Source: Siminovitchia sediminis (GTDB lineage Bacteria; Bacillota; Bacilli; Bacillales; Bacillaceae_C). From it: a DNA stretch of 64,000 nucleotides. The notes beneath the pieces were generated by a model. That model had not been told where the DNA came from. It worked only from the letters and a program-made list of their open reading frames with translations, and did not search any database. This document shows, in pieces, positions 1 to 7,524 of the stretch. The stretch covers positions 47,933-111,932 of the forward strand of contig NZ_JBHUEO010000002.1 of assembly GCF_042680885.1 (NCBI RefSeq). Reading direction: 5' to 3'. Both the position numbers and the translations under genes were made by a program. The number at the start of each line of letters is the position of its first letter. Position 1 is the stretch's first letter.

Positions 1-241
1 CGATCGGATGCTGAAAGAAAAACAATACGAGTTGACTCATGCGGCAGGGACAAAATTGAAGGAACATTTATTGTATATCAAATCTAGAAATCAGCCTTCT
101 TTTTCCAATGGCCGCTACGTAAGAAATATTATTGAAAAAGCGGTCAGATCTCAGGCGATGAGACTGCTGGCAGAGCCGGATATTAAGCGCCAGGATTTGT
201 TAATGCTGCACAGCAGAGATTTAACATTTAAGGATTCATGA
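1..241 (+). CDS. spoVK: SpoVK, C-terminal fragment (AAA ATPase, stage V sporulation), cut by window start
   Basis: The reading frame enters from the left edge and ends at 241. The visible residues (GRYVRNIIEKAVRSQAMRL and the following LLAEPDIKR) match the C-terminal helical lid of CbxX/CfxQ-type AAA ATPases such as SpoVK. SpoVK is made in the mother cell during sporulation and is needed for spore maturation. The Walker motifs lie outside the window. The following order hflX-ynbB-glnA is that of B. subtilis downstream of spoVK, which supports the call. A hairpin with a T run follows the stop codon. Confidence 0.85.
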   Translation, partial: DRMLKEKQYELTHAAGTKLKEHLLYIKSRNQPSFSNGRYVRNIIEKAVRSQAMRLLAEPDIKRQDLLMLHSRDLTFKDS

Positions 242-275
242 TTGTTTTTTATTGTCAATTTTATTGAGAAGAGAT

Positions 276-301
276 CCGCCTTTTTGGGGCGGCTTTTTTT
301 T
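276..301 (+). terminator. Rho-independent terminator after spoVK
   Basis: CCGCC (276-280) pairs with GGCGG (288-292) across a 7-nt loop and is followed by a run of T. It separates spoVK from hflX. Confidence 0.75.
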
Positions 302-358
302 GAACCGGTACGAAATTTGCTATGATGGAAGAAGAATCCAAGGAAAGCAGGGGATGTT

Positions 359-1609
359 GTGTCAGAATCTAGAGTGGAAAAAGCAATTCTTGTCGGCTGT
401 CAGCTGGATGAGAGTGACCGGAAATTTCATTATTCCATGGAGGAGCTGGCATCCCTTACCGCAACTGCCCGTGGTGAAGTGCTGGCTGCACTTCACCAAA
501 AAAGGGAAAGGGTGCACCCCGCGACGTATATTGGTAAGGGGAAATTGGAAGAACTCCGTCAATTGGAAGTGGAGATGGAACCGGATGTAATCATTTTCAA
601 TGATGAATTAACCCCGACACAATTACGGAATTTACAAAACACCCTTTCGGCAAGAGTGATCGACCGTACCCATCTGATTTTAGATATTTTTGCGCAGCGC
701 GCCAAATCAAAAGAGGGGATCCTGCAAGTTGAACTTGCTCAACTTCAATATTTATTGCCGAGACTGGCCGGTCAGGGGACGGCTCTTTCCAGGCTCGGAG
801 GCGGTATCGGTACCCGGGGTCCCGGTGAAACTCAGCTTGAGACAGACCGTCGTCATATTAGACGAAGGATCCTTGATATTAAAAATCAGCTGCAAACCAT
901 TGTACACCATCGGGAGAGGTACCGTGAAAGACGGAAGAAAAACAATACATTTCAAATAGCCATCGTCGGTTATACCAATGCAGGGAAATCCACATTATTT
1001 AACCGTTTATCCATGGCAAAATCATTTGAAGAAGACAAGTTGTTTGCAACACTGGACCCTATGACAAGAAGATTGGTTCTTCCCAGCGGCTACTCGGCTT
1101 TGATCACAGATACGGTGGGGTTCATTCAGGATCTACCCACCACATTAATCGCTGCTTTCCGCTCTACGCTGGAAGAGGTAAAGGAAGCAAACCTGCTGCT
1201 GCATGTAGTGGACAGTTCCAGCCCGGATTATTTCAGCCATGAAAAAACAGTGAATGATTTATTGAAGGAACTGGAGATGGAGCATGTCCCCCAGCTGACC
1301 GTTTATAATAAGGCAGATGAGGTGCATCCTGATTTTGTCCCGAGTTCCGGTGAAACGATGCTGATCAGTGCTTTCGAGGAATCCGACAGGAACCGTTTAA
1401 AGCAAAAAATAGAACAGATGGCTCTGGCATCCATGACCCCCTATCATGTCCTCGTACCTTCTGATGAAGGGCGGCTTCTCTCCGTATTGAAAAGTGAAAC
1501 AGTATTGAGGGAACTTGTTTTTATCGAGGAAAAACAAGCATATAAATGCAAAGGATATGTAATACCGGAACATCCGGTCACAGGTTCGTTAAGATTATTT
1601 GAAGTGTAA
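359..1609 (+). CDS. hflX: HflX, ribosome-associated GTPase
   Basis: This 416-residue protein is a TRAFAC GTPase of the HflX family, which binds the 50S ribosome and splits or rescues stalled ribosomes. The family hallmark GTRGPGETQLE is at about residues 151-161. G1 is GYTNAGKST (204-212), G3 is DTVGF (near 251) and G4 is NKAD (near 317). The start is GTG, placed behind a GCAGGGGA ribosome-binding site; an overlapping shorter frame is a shadow. The gene is followed 15 bp later by ynbB, as in B. subtilis, so the two are probably cotranscribed. Confidence 0.95.
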   Translation: MSESRVEKAILVGCQLDESDRKFHYSMEELASLTATARGEVLAALHQKRERVHPATYIGKGKLEELRQLEVEMEPDVIIFNDELTPTQLRNLQNTLSARVIDRTHLILDIFAQRAKSKEGILQVELAQLQYLLPRLAGQGTALSRLGGGIGTRGPGETQLETDRRHIRRRILDIKNQLQTIVHHRERYRERRKKNNTFQIAIVGYTNAGKSTLFNRLSMAKSFEEDKLFATLDPMTRRLVLPSGYSALITDTVGFIQDLPTTLIAAFRSTLEEVKEANLLLHVVDSSSPDYFSHEKTVNDLLKELEMEHVPQLTVYNKADEVHPDFVPSSGETMLISAFEESDRNRLKQKIEQMALASMTPYHVLVPSDEGRLLSVLKSETVLRELVFIEEKQAYKCKGYVIPEHPVTGSLRLFEV

Positions 1610-1624
1610 AGGCGGAGGAGAAAA

Positions 1625-2896
1625 ATGTATCAACAATTACAACAATGTGAAACATTAAAGCCGGTCATTGAGCAGGCTGAGCAAAAGGTGAAGACGGTAC
1701 ACGAGAAGATTGACCGCATCATTGAAGAAAATCAATATAAAGTGTTAAAGAGCTTTCAAAAGCACCAGGTCGGCGACATTCATTTTACACCTTCTACGGG
1801 CTATGGGTACAATGATTTGGGCCGTGAAACATTAGAAAACATTTACGCAGATGTTTTTGGCGGTGAAGCGGCTCTCGTTCGGCAGCAGATTGTTTCAGGT
1901 ACACATGCCATTTCCATCTCATTATTCGGGGTTTTACGTCCGGGTGACGAGCTTCTATACATAACCGGGAAACCATATGATACGCTGGAAGAAGTGGTGG
2001 GGATACGAGGCAACGGAAATGGTTCCTTAAAAGAGTTTGGAATCAGCTATCAGGCTGTACCTTTAAAAGAAAATGGCAAGGTTGACTTCAGGGAAGTACA
2101 GAATGCTATAAAGCCCCATACAAAAGTAATCGGTATTCAACGATCAAAGGGCTATGATGACCGCCCATCGTTTACCATTAAAGAAATTGAAGAAATGATA
2201 CGCTTTGTTAAAGAAATAAATCCGGAACTGATTGTATTTGTCGACAATTGCTACGGAGAATTTGTAGAGACGAAGGAGCCGTGTGATGTTGGCGCTGATT
2301 TGATGGCGGGTTCACTTATAAAAAATCCTGGCGGCGGCATTGTTAAGAGCGGAGGATATATTGTCGGAAAAGAATCTTTAGTAGAGGCCTGCTCCTATCG
2401 GATGACGTCACCGGGTTTAGGTGCAGAATCCGGGGCTTCCTTATATACTTTATTGGAAATGTATCAGGGGTTTTTCCTGGCCCCGCATATAACAGGCCAG
2501 GCACTAAAAGGCGCCGTTTTTACTTCTGCTTTTTTGGAAATGCTCGGTATGCGGACTACACCAAAATGGGATGATCCGCGGACAGATTTAATACAGGCCG
2601 TCCAATTTGCCAATGCCGATATGATGATTGAATTTTGTCAGGCCATCCAGGCGTCTTCTCCCGTCGATTCATATGTCACTCCTTTTCCAGGAGAAATGCC
2701 CGGATACAATGATCCGGTTATTATGGCGGCAGGTGCTTTTATTCAAGGGGCAAGCATTGAACTTTCAGCGGATGGGCCGATCCGTCCGCCGTACTCTGCC
2801 TATGTCCAAGGCGGATTAACATACGCCCATGTGAAAATTGCCATTATATCTGCAGTACATCAATTATTGGAAAAAGGTTTGATTACAGTCAAATAA
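1625..2896 (+). CDS. ynbB: YnbB, PLP-dependent lyase of the methionine gamma-lyase/aluminium-resistance family
   Basis: A 423-residue fold-type I PLP enzyme. The Schiff-base lysine is most likely the K of SLIKNPGGG near residue 233, preceded by the conserved Asp of VDNCYGEF. The family is annotated as aluminium-resistance or methionine gamma-lyase-like protein; the physiological substrate is not established. The ribosome-binding site GGCGGAGG sits 6-8 nt before ATG. It lies between hflX and glnA as in B. subtilis, but the glnR gene that normally follows it is missing here. Confidence 0.9.
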   Translation: MYQQLQQCETLKPVIEQAEQKVKTVHEKIDRIIEENQYKVLKSFQKHQVGDIHFTPSTGYGYNDLGRETLENIYADVFGGEAALVRQQIVSGTHAISISLFGVLRPGDELLYITGKPYDTLEEVVGIRGNGNGSLKEFGISYQAVPLKENGKVDFREVQNAIKPHTKVIGIQRSKGYDDRPSFTIKEIEEMIRFVKEINPELIVFVDNCYGEFVETKEPCDVGADLMAGSLIKNPGGGIVKSGGYIVGKESLVEACSYRMTSPGLGAESGASLYTLLEMYQGFFLAPHITGQALKGAVFTSAFLEMLGMRTTPKWDDPRTDLIQAVQFANADMMIEFCQAIQASSPVDSYVTPFPGEMPGYNDPVIMAAGAFIQGASIELSADGPIRPPYSAYVQGGLTYAHVKIAIISAVHQLLEKGLITVK

Positions 2897-2946
2897 GTGT
2901 ATACATAAGAGTGACTGCAGTAATATTGCTGTCAATTAAAATGTTC

Positions 2947-2975
2947 TTGACAGATAAAAAAGCGGGATTTATATT
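2947..2975 (+). promoter_or_regulatory. Candidate sigma-A promoter of glnA
   Basis: TTGACA (2947-2952), a 17-nt spacer and TATATT (2970-2975) lie 80 nt before the glnA start. A TGTCA...TGACA inverted pair (2930-2952) overlaps the -35 element. Its spacing is wider than the 17-bp GlnR/TnrA box (TGTNAN7TNACA), so it is not called as such. Confidence 0.65.
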
Positions 2976-3054
2976 ATCAAAGTGGTATTTTTTCTCGCAG
3001 ATCTAGTCATGGCTGCAGAGTATTCTGCTTCAATACGGGAGGAATTTTAGTTCA

Positions 3055-4389
3055 ATGGGAGTATTTACAAAAGAGAGTATTACTCAACTAGCTGAGGAGC
3101 AAAATGTTAAATTTGTCAGGCTCCAATTTACTGACATTATGGGAACCGTAAAAAATGTAGAAATTCCCATCAGTCAGTTGGAAAAGGCACTCGATAATAA
3201 AATGATGTTTGATGGTTCATCAATCGAGGGCTTCGTGAGGATTGAAGAATCTGATATGTATCTCGTTCCGGATTTGGATACATGGGTCATTTTTCCGTGG
3301 ACGGCTGAAAAAGGAAAGGTGGCAAGACTGATTTGCGATGTATACCACCAGGAGGGAGAGCCTTTTCTGGGCGACCCGCGGAGTAATTTGAAAAGAGTTT
3401 TAAAAGAAATGGAACAATATGGGTTTACTGAATTTAACCTTGGACCTGAGCCGGAATTCTTTTTATTCAAGCTTGATGAAAAAGGGGATCCCACCCTTGA
3501 TTTAAACGATAATGGCGGGTACTTTGACTTGGCTCCTACAGACTTGGGAGAAAATTGCCGCCGTGATATTGTACTCGAATTGGAGGAAATGGGATTTGAA
3601 ATTGAAGCTTCCCATCATGAGGAAGCGCCCGGCCAGCATGAAATTGATTTTAAATATGCCGATGCTGTCACAGCATGCGACAATATACAAACCTTTAAGC
3701 TTGTTGTTAAGACGATCGCACGAAAACATGGTTTACACGCTACCTTTATGCCTAAGCCACTGTTTGGAGTGGCAGGTTCCGGGATGCATTTCAATATGTC
3801 CCTGTTCAAGGACGGAAGCAATGTTTTTTATGATGAAAACGGTGAATTGAAGCTGAGTGAAACGGCGTATCAATTTATGGCAGGGATCATCAAACATGCT
3901 CCGGGATATACGGCTGTCACCAATCCGACGATCAACTCCTATAAACGTCTTGTTCCTGGATATGAAGCACCTTGTTATATCGCATGGTCTGCCCAGAACC
4001 GGAGCCCGTTGGTCAGAGTTCCTTCTTCAAGGGGACAAAGTACAAGGATTGAACTTCGCAGCGTCGATCCGACAGCCAACCCGTACCTGGCAATGGCTGT
4101 TCTTCTGCAGGCAGGGTTAAGCGGAATTAAAGATGGGCTGACACCTCCTCACCCGGTTGACCGAAATATTTATATTATGAACAAACGCGAGCGGGAAGAT
4201 GAGGGTGTTGTAGATCTTCCGCATAATTTGGAAGAAGCCCTTGAAGAACTGAAAAAAGACGAAGTTATCAAGGAAGGATTGGGAAATCACATTTTTGAAA
4301 ATTTTATTGAGACCAAAGAAATTGAATGGGAAATGTTCCGTACCCAAGTGCACCCATGGGAAAGGGAACAATATATGACCTTATACTGA
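3055..4389 (+). CDS. glnA: Glutamine synthetase, type I
   Basis: A 444-residue dodecameric-type glutamine synthetase, making glutamine from glutamate, ammonia and ATP. Family signatures are visible: MMFDGSSIEGF near residue 50, the ATP-binding GPEPEFFLFKLDE region, the MPKPLFGVAGSGMHFNMS segment, and NRSPLVRVP. The length is typical of the Bacillus GSI-alpha form, which is feedback-inhibited rather than adenylylated. It normally serves as a partner of the regulators GlnR and TnrA. It starts with ATG behind GGGAGGAATTTT and is followed by a strong terminator. Confidence 0.97.
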   Translation: MGVFTKESITQLAEEQNVKFVRLQFTDIMGTVKNVEIPISQLEKALDNKMMFDGSSIEGFVRIEESDMYLVPDLDTWVIFPWTAEKGKVARLICDVYHQEGEPFLGDPRSNLKRVLKEMEQYGFTEFNLGPEPEFFLFKLDEKGDPTLDLNDNGGYFDLAPTDLGENCRRDIVLELEEMGFEIEASHHEEAPGQHEIDFKYADAVTACDNIQTFKLVVKTIARKHGLHATFMPKPLFGVAGSGMHFNMSLFKDGSNVFYDENGELKLSETAYQFMAGIIKHAPGYTAVTNPTINSYKRLVPGYEAPCYIAWSAQNRSPLVRVPSSRGQSTRIELRSVDPTANPYLAMAVLLQAGLSGIKDGLTPPHPVDRNIYIMNKREREDEGVVDLPHNLEEALEELKKDEVIKEGLGNHIFENFIETKEIEWEMFRTQVHPWEREQYMTLY

Positions 4390-4395
4390 ACGGAA

Positions 4396-4438
4396 AAAAT
4401 ACTGCCCTTACTTAATGGGGGCAGTATTTTTTTATTTT
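4396..4438 (+). terminator. Terminator of glnA
   Basis: AAATACTGCCC pairs with GGGCAGTATTT across a short loop and is followed by a T-rich tail. Confidence 0.85.
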
Positions 4439-4675
4439 TTTATAAACTCCGGATGCGATTATCAACCGGGATGCATACTTGCATTATTTATTTGTTATCA
4501 TCCCATCCATAACAGACGAAAAGTGCCCCTCGCAAATGGAAAATAATGCTTACAAAATGAACCCAATATCTCAATATTAATAATCAAATCACATTCTTAT
4601 TAAAAAACGGTAAAAAGGAAGCTCTTGCTTTTTCCTCCAGATATACTGATGTTAGTATGTTTTGGAGGGATAGTC

Positions 4676-4924
4676 ATGTCAGCAAAATGGAAACTAGGGA
4701 TCCCCGTTTTAATGGGTTTTCTCATAGCAGCATATTTCATAGGACAGGGGTCAGATTCAATATATGTAGATGAACCGCAAGAGCTGATTGTCGAGACAGA
4801 TCAGGATATCAAAGATCATCCGGGATGGAATGAAAGTCCAAGGGAACCCATTGTGGGTGAGTCTACTGTTGAGATACCATTTACAGATGAAACAGAGAAA
4901 TCTAAAGAATATAACATAAAATAA
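4676..4924 (+). CDS. Small single-pass membrane protein, unknown function
   Basis: An 82-residue protein if translation begins at ATG 4676, which has TTGGAGGGA correctly spaced before it; an in-frame upstream extension lacks such a site. Residues about 5-24 (WKLGIPVLMGFLIAAYFIGQ) form one hydrophobic segment. The remainder is acidic and polar, with repeated Glu-Pro and Asp residues, so the tail is probably outside the membrane. I do not recognise the family. It stands alone between glnA and the purine operon. Confidence 0.55.
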   Translation: MSAKWKLGIPVLMGFLIAAYFIGQGSDSIYVDEPQELIVETDQDIKDHPGWNESPREPIVGESTVEIPFTDETEKSKEYNIK

Positions 4925-5260
4925 AAGTATTGAATGGCCGGGGTATGTAATCTTCACATCCTTCTTATCCTTTTACAGAGCCATATGTAACATTTGCGGT
5001 TGAAGGAATGTTCCAAGGAAGTAATTTGAACATCTTCCGCGCAGGCTCTAAGGAATGTGTGTCGATATGGAAAATTGGAAAAAGTTTATCGCAGGACATC
5101 CGGAATGTTTACAAAACCGTTCTCTGGAGATCAAAAGGGTGGTTTGAATCACTTCAAGGCTTATGATTACACGGTTCATCTCAACTATTCCGGGTCTTAC
5201 TCTTGTTAGCTGCTCTTATATAAAGCGGCATACTTATCTGACCTTAGCAATTATTTAGAA
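4925..5260. other. Intergenic stretch without a supportable gene
   Basis: This 336-bp stretch has short open frames in the plus direction (for example about 56 codons ending near 5167) but no convincing start, ribosome-binding site or recognised motif. It may be the remains of a lost gene; nothing more can be supported. Confidence 0.4.
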
Positions 5261-5269
5261 AATTAAATA

Positions 5270-5298
5270 TTGACACTTAATTAAACTATATATATAAT
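5270..5298 (+). promoter_or_regulatory. Strong sigma-A promoter of the xanthine dehydrogenase operon
   Basis: A perfect TTGACA (5270-5275), a 17-nt spacer and a perfect TATAAT (5293-5298). Transcription would start near 5305, about 45 nt before the riboswitch aptamer. A consensus promoter suggests that control is mainly exerted after initiation, by the leader RNA. Confidence 0.85.
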
Positions 5299-5350
5299 AT
5301 TACCAAAATCATCACGAATAGGCTGATATACCCGATTTAATGATAGGCCA

Positions 5351-5416
5351 TTTTCGTATAACCTCGCTGTTGGTGCGGGGGTCTCTACAGGGAACCGTAA
5401 ACCTTGGCTACGAAAA
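5351..5416 (+). promoter_or_regulatory. Divergent purine-class riboswitch aptamer
   Basis: The purine-riboswitch core is recognisable. P1 pairs 5351-5358 with 5409-5416 (8 perfect bp). J1/2 reads TATAA. P2 pairs 5362-5367 with 5375-5380. J2/3 reads GTCTCTAC (5381-5388), L3 is CCGTAAA (5395-5401), and the ligand-discriminating position equals C74 (5408), as in guanine-type aptamers. It differs from consensus: L2 (TGTTGGT) has GG one place earlier, the 3' strand of P3 is one nucleotide short, and position 73 is G instead of A. The ligand could be guanine, hypoxanthine, xanthine or another oxopurine. It precedes xanthine dehydrogenase genes. Confidence 0.8.
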
Positions 5417-5460
5417 GGCGCTTTCTCCGTTTGAAGGCACCTTTTTGTAGCTATTTTTTT
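5408..5460 (+). terminator. Riboswitch expression platform: terminator competing with aptamer P1
   Basis: 5408-5425 pairs with 5433-5450 (17 of 18 positions counting G-T pairs, one C-A mismatch) around a 7-nt loop, followed by CTATTTTTTT. The 5' arm contains position C74 and the entire 3' strand of P1, so aptamer folding and terminator folding exclude each other. This predicts termination without ligand and read-through with ligand, the opposite of the usual guanine OFF switch. Confidence 0.8.
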
Positions 5461-5562
5461 GGTCCAAATTACATAGGTTTCCCTCTAAAAGCCCCCCCAA
5501 ACTAATCCTTCCTTGTCAGAAAATGGCTCTATACAAAAAATATTTGTATGGAGGTTGATTTC

Positions 5563-6051
5563 TTGAAAACCATCACCTTTCAAGTCAATGGTCAAAAGGT
5601 ATCGGTTGCCTGTCCGCCGAGTAAGCCGCTCTTAGATGTTCTGCGGGACGATCTTAGTTTAACCGGGAGCAAAGAGAGCTGCGGAAAAGGAGAATGCGGC
5701 TCCTGTACAGTGCTTGTTAATGGAACAGCCGTCTGTTCTTGCCTCATGCTTGCAGGCCAAGCCGAAGATACTCAGATAACGACCGTTGAAGGTATTGGGC
5801 AGACGGCAAGCATGGATCCGGTTCAAGAGGCTTTTTGCGATGAAGGAGCTACTCAGTGCGGCTACTGCACCCCGGGATTTATCGTTATGGCAAAATCCTA
5901 TATCGAAAGTATTCACCACATACCGACATCTGAAGAAGTGATGAAAGCATTGAGCGGAAATCTTTGCCGCTGTACTGGTTATACGAAAATCATTAAGGCT
6001 GTTCAAACCGCCGCCGAAGCAAAACATACTTTGCAGGGAATTTCAAATTGA
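5563..6051 (+). CDS. pucE: Xanthine dehydrogenase 2Fe-2S subunit
   Basis: A 162-residue two-[2Fe-2S] subunit of a molybdenum hydroxylase, carrying electrons from the Moco site to FAD. Both cysteine sets are present: CGKGECGSC with a later C in the plant-ferredoxin-like N half, and CGYCTPG with LCRCTGY in the helical C half. I chose TTG 5563 because GGAGG (5550-5554) lies 8 nt before it; an upstream ATG at 5548 overlaps that ribosome-binding site. It is the first gene of the operon behind the purine riboswitch, and its stop overlaps the next start. Confidence 0.92.
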   Translation: MKTITFQVNGQKVSVACPPSKPLLDVLRDDLSLTGSKESCGKGECGSCTVLVNGTAVCSCLMLAGQAEDTQITTVEGIGQTASMDPVQEAFCDEGATQCGYCTPGFIVMAKSYIESIHHIPTSEEVMKALSGNLCRCTGYTKIIKAVQTAAEAKHTLQGISN

Positions 6052-6665
6052 AAAACATAAAAACAGCTGGAATCTTGCTGGCGGCCGGCCGATCCAGCCG
6101 AATGGGGCAATTAAAAGCTTTGCTTCCGTGGAACGGGAAAATGCTGATTCATTATCAGATCGAGCAAATGCAGCAAGCGGGAATCGATCCGATGATTGTG
6201 GTTCTCGGTTTTCAGGCTGAACGGCTGCTGCATTCTATAGCAGGATACGAAGTAAAGACAGTGATCAACGAGAACTATAACGAGGGAAAAAGTTCTTCCA
6301 TCCGAAAAGGACTGATGGAAATACAAGAACAAGTTGACGGAATTTTTATTTCTGCCGTTGACCAGCCAGTCCCTTTTGAAGTGTTAATCAAAATGAAGAA
6401 GGACCTTGCGTCCAATAAAGCAGCAGTCATCATCCCCACGAATGAAAATAAACGGGGACATCCAATTTTATTTCGCGGTTCCCTGCACAAAGAACTCCTC
6501 AATATCCGGGAACAGACAAAGGGATTGAGAGGTGTGATTCATGCGTATCAAGATCAAATCACTTATCTGGAAGTAAATGATTCTTCTATACTTTTCAACT
6601 TGAATAGACCGGAAGACTATTTGAAAAAAAGACAGGAGGCTTCCAATGAAAGTATCAGAAATTGA
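6048..6665 (+). CDS. pucB: MocA/PucB-type molybdenum cofactor nucleotidyltransferase
   Basis: A 205-residue NTP-transferase fold protein. The N-terminal nucleotide-binding motif LAAGRSSRMGQLKALLPW is at about residues 11-28, and AVDQP follows near residue 103. Relatives (MocA, PucB) attach CMP to molybdopterin to give the cytosine-dinucleotide form, or help load Moco into xanthine dehydrogenase. The start is TTG, overlapping the stop of the Fe-S subunit gene, and the 3' end overlaps pucC by 20 nt. Tight coupling implies a role in maturing this particular enzyme. Confidence 0.85.
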   Translation: MKNIKTAGILLAAGRSSRMGQLKALLPWNGKMLIHYQIEQMQQAGIDPMIVVLGFQAERLLHSIAGYEVKTVINENYNEGKSSSIRKGLMEIQEQVDGIFISAVDQPVPFEVLIKMKKDLASNKAAVIIPTNENKRGHPILFRGSLHKELLNIREQTKGLRGVIHAYQDQITYLEVNDSSILFNLNRPEDYLKKRQEASNESIRN

Positions 6666-7524
6666 TATGGTCACGCCCGAAACAGTGGAAGAATGCCTTT
6701 ATTACTTGGGTGACAAAGAAAAAACTGTCCGCCTTTTGGCCGGGGGAACAGACGCTGTTGTACGAATGAAAGATAACGCAGGCCGGCCGGAAACTTGGAT
6801 CAATATCAAGGGCATGAATTCTCTCCGGTATATCCGTGAGGAGAAGAATGGGATCCATATTGGTCCGTTGACTACACATACTGACATCATCCAATCGAAG
6901 CTACTTCAGGAAAAAGCGAATGTGCTTGTGTCCGCATCCAATGAAGTCGGAGGTATTCAGATACAAAATATGGGAACGATTGGGGGGAATCTTGCCACTG
7001 CTTCCCCCGCAGGAGATACAATACCGCCTCTATTTACACTTGACGCACAAATCGAATTAAGCTCTTTGGGCGGCAAGCGGATGGTTCCTATCTCGGATTT
7101 CTTTATCGGTCCCGGAAAAACTGTTCAGCAAGCTGGAGAAATGATTACAAACATTATCATCCGTCCTCAGGCAAAGAATGAGATTGGAATCTTTGAAAAA
7201 CTGGGTCCCCGGAAAGCGCAATCAATTTCTATTGTAAATGCAGCTATTATTCTGACAATGGGAGAGGGCCCCCGTGAGTGTCTTGAAGGAAAGATTGCTT
7301 TTGGTTCTGTCGGACCTACTATTATAAGGGCTGGAAAGTGTGAAAGAATGCTGAGCCTTGCTCCTTTGACAGAAGAAAGAATCCGTGATGTTGCGGATGC
7401 TGCATGGAAAGAAGTGATGCCTATATCAGACGGCAGAGCAACGGCAAAATACAGAAGAAGTATGGCCAGCTCTTTATTGGCACGAGGATTATACCGTTTA
7501 ATGAAAAGGTGGGAAGAACAATGA
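6646..7524 (+). CDS. pucC: Xanthine dehydrogenase FAD-binding subunit
   Basis: A 292-residue FAD-binding subunit of the molybdenum hydroxylase family. It has LLAGGTD near residue 34 and the second FAD motif GTIGGNLATASPAGD at about 107-121, followed by the CO-dehydrogenase flavoprotein C-terminal domain. It passes electrons from the Fe-S clusters to NAD+ or another acceptor. It has a good AGGAGG site inside the end of pucB and its last codon overlaps the pucD start (ATGA). Confidence 0.93.
   Translation: MKVSEIDMVTPETVEECLYYLGDKEKTVRLLAGGTDAVVRMKDNAGRPETWINIKGMNSLRYIREEKNGIHIGPLTTHTDIIQSKLLQEKANVLVSASNEVGGIQIQNMGTIGGNLATASPAGDTIPPLFTLDAQIELSSLGGKRMVPISDFFIGPGKTVQQAGEMITNIIIRPQAKNEIGIFEKLGPRKAQSISIVNAAIILTMGEGPRECLEGKIAFGSVGPTIIRAGKCERMLSLAPLTEERIRDVADAAWKEVMPISDGRATAKYRRSMASSLLARGLYRLMKRWEEQ

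Noticed and set aside
2930..2952. TGTCA...TGACA inverted pair as a GlnR/TnrA site before glnA
   Set aside because: The arms are 13 nt apart, while the established box is 17 bp in total (TGTNAN7TNACA). Part of it is the -35 element.
5070..5145. Short peptide gene (MENWKKFIAGHPECLQNRSL)
   Set aside because: The ribosome-binding site is weak, the frame is short and no conserved pattern was recognised.
7404..7520. Longer N-terminus for the molybdenum subunit
   Set aside because: It would overlap 121 nt of pucC in another frame; ATG 7521 overlaps the pucC stop, as is usual in such operons, and gives the normal family length.
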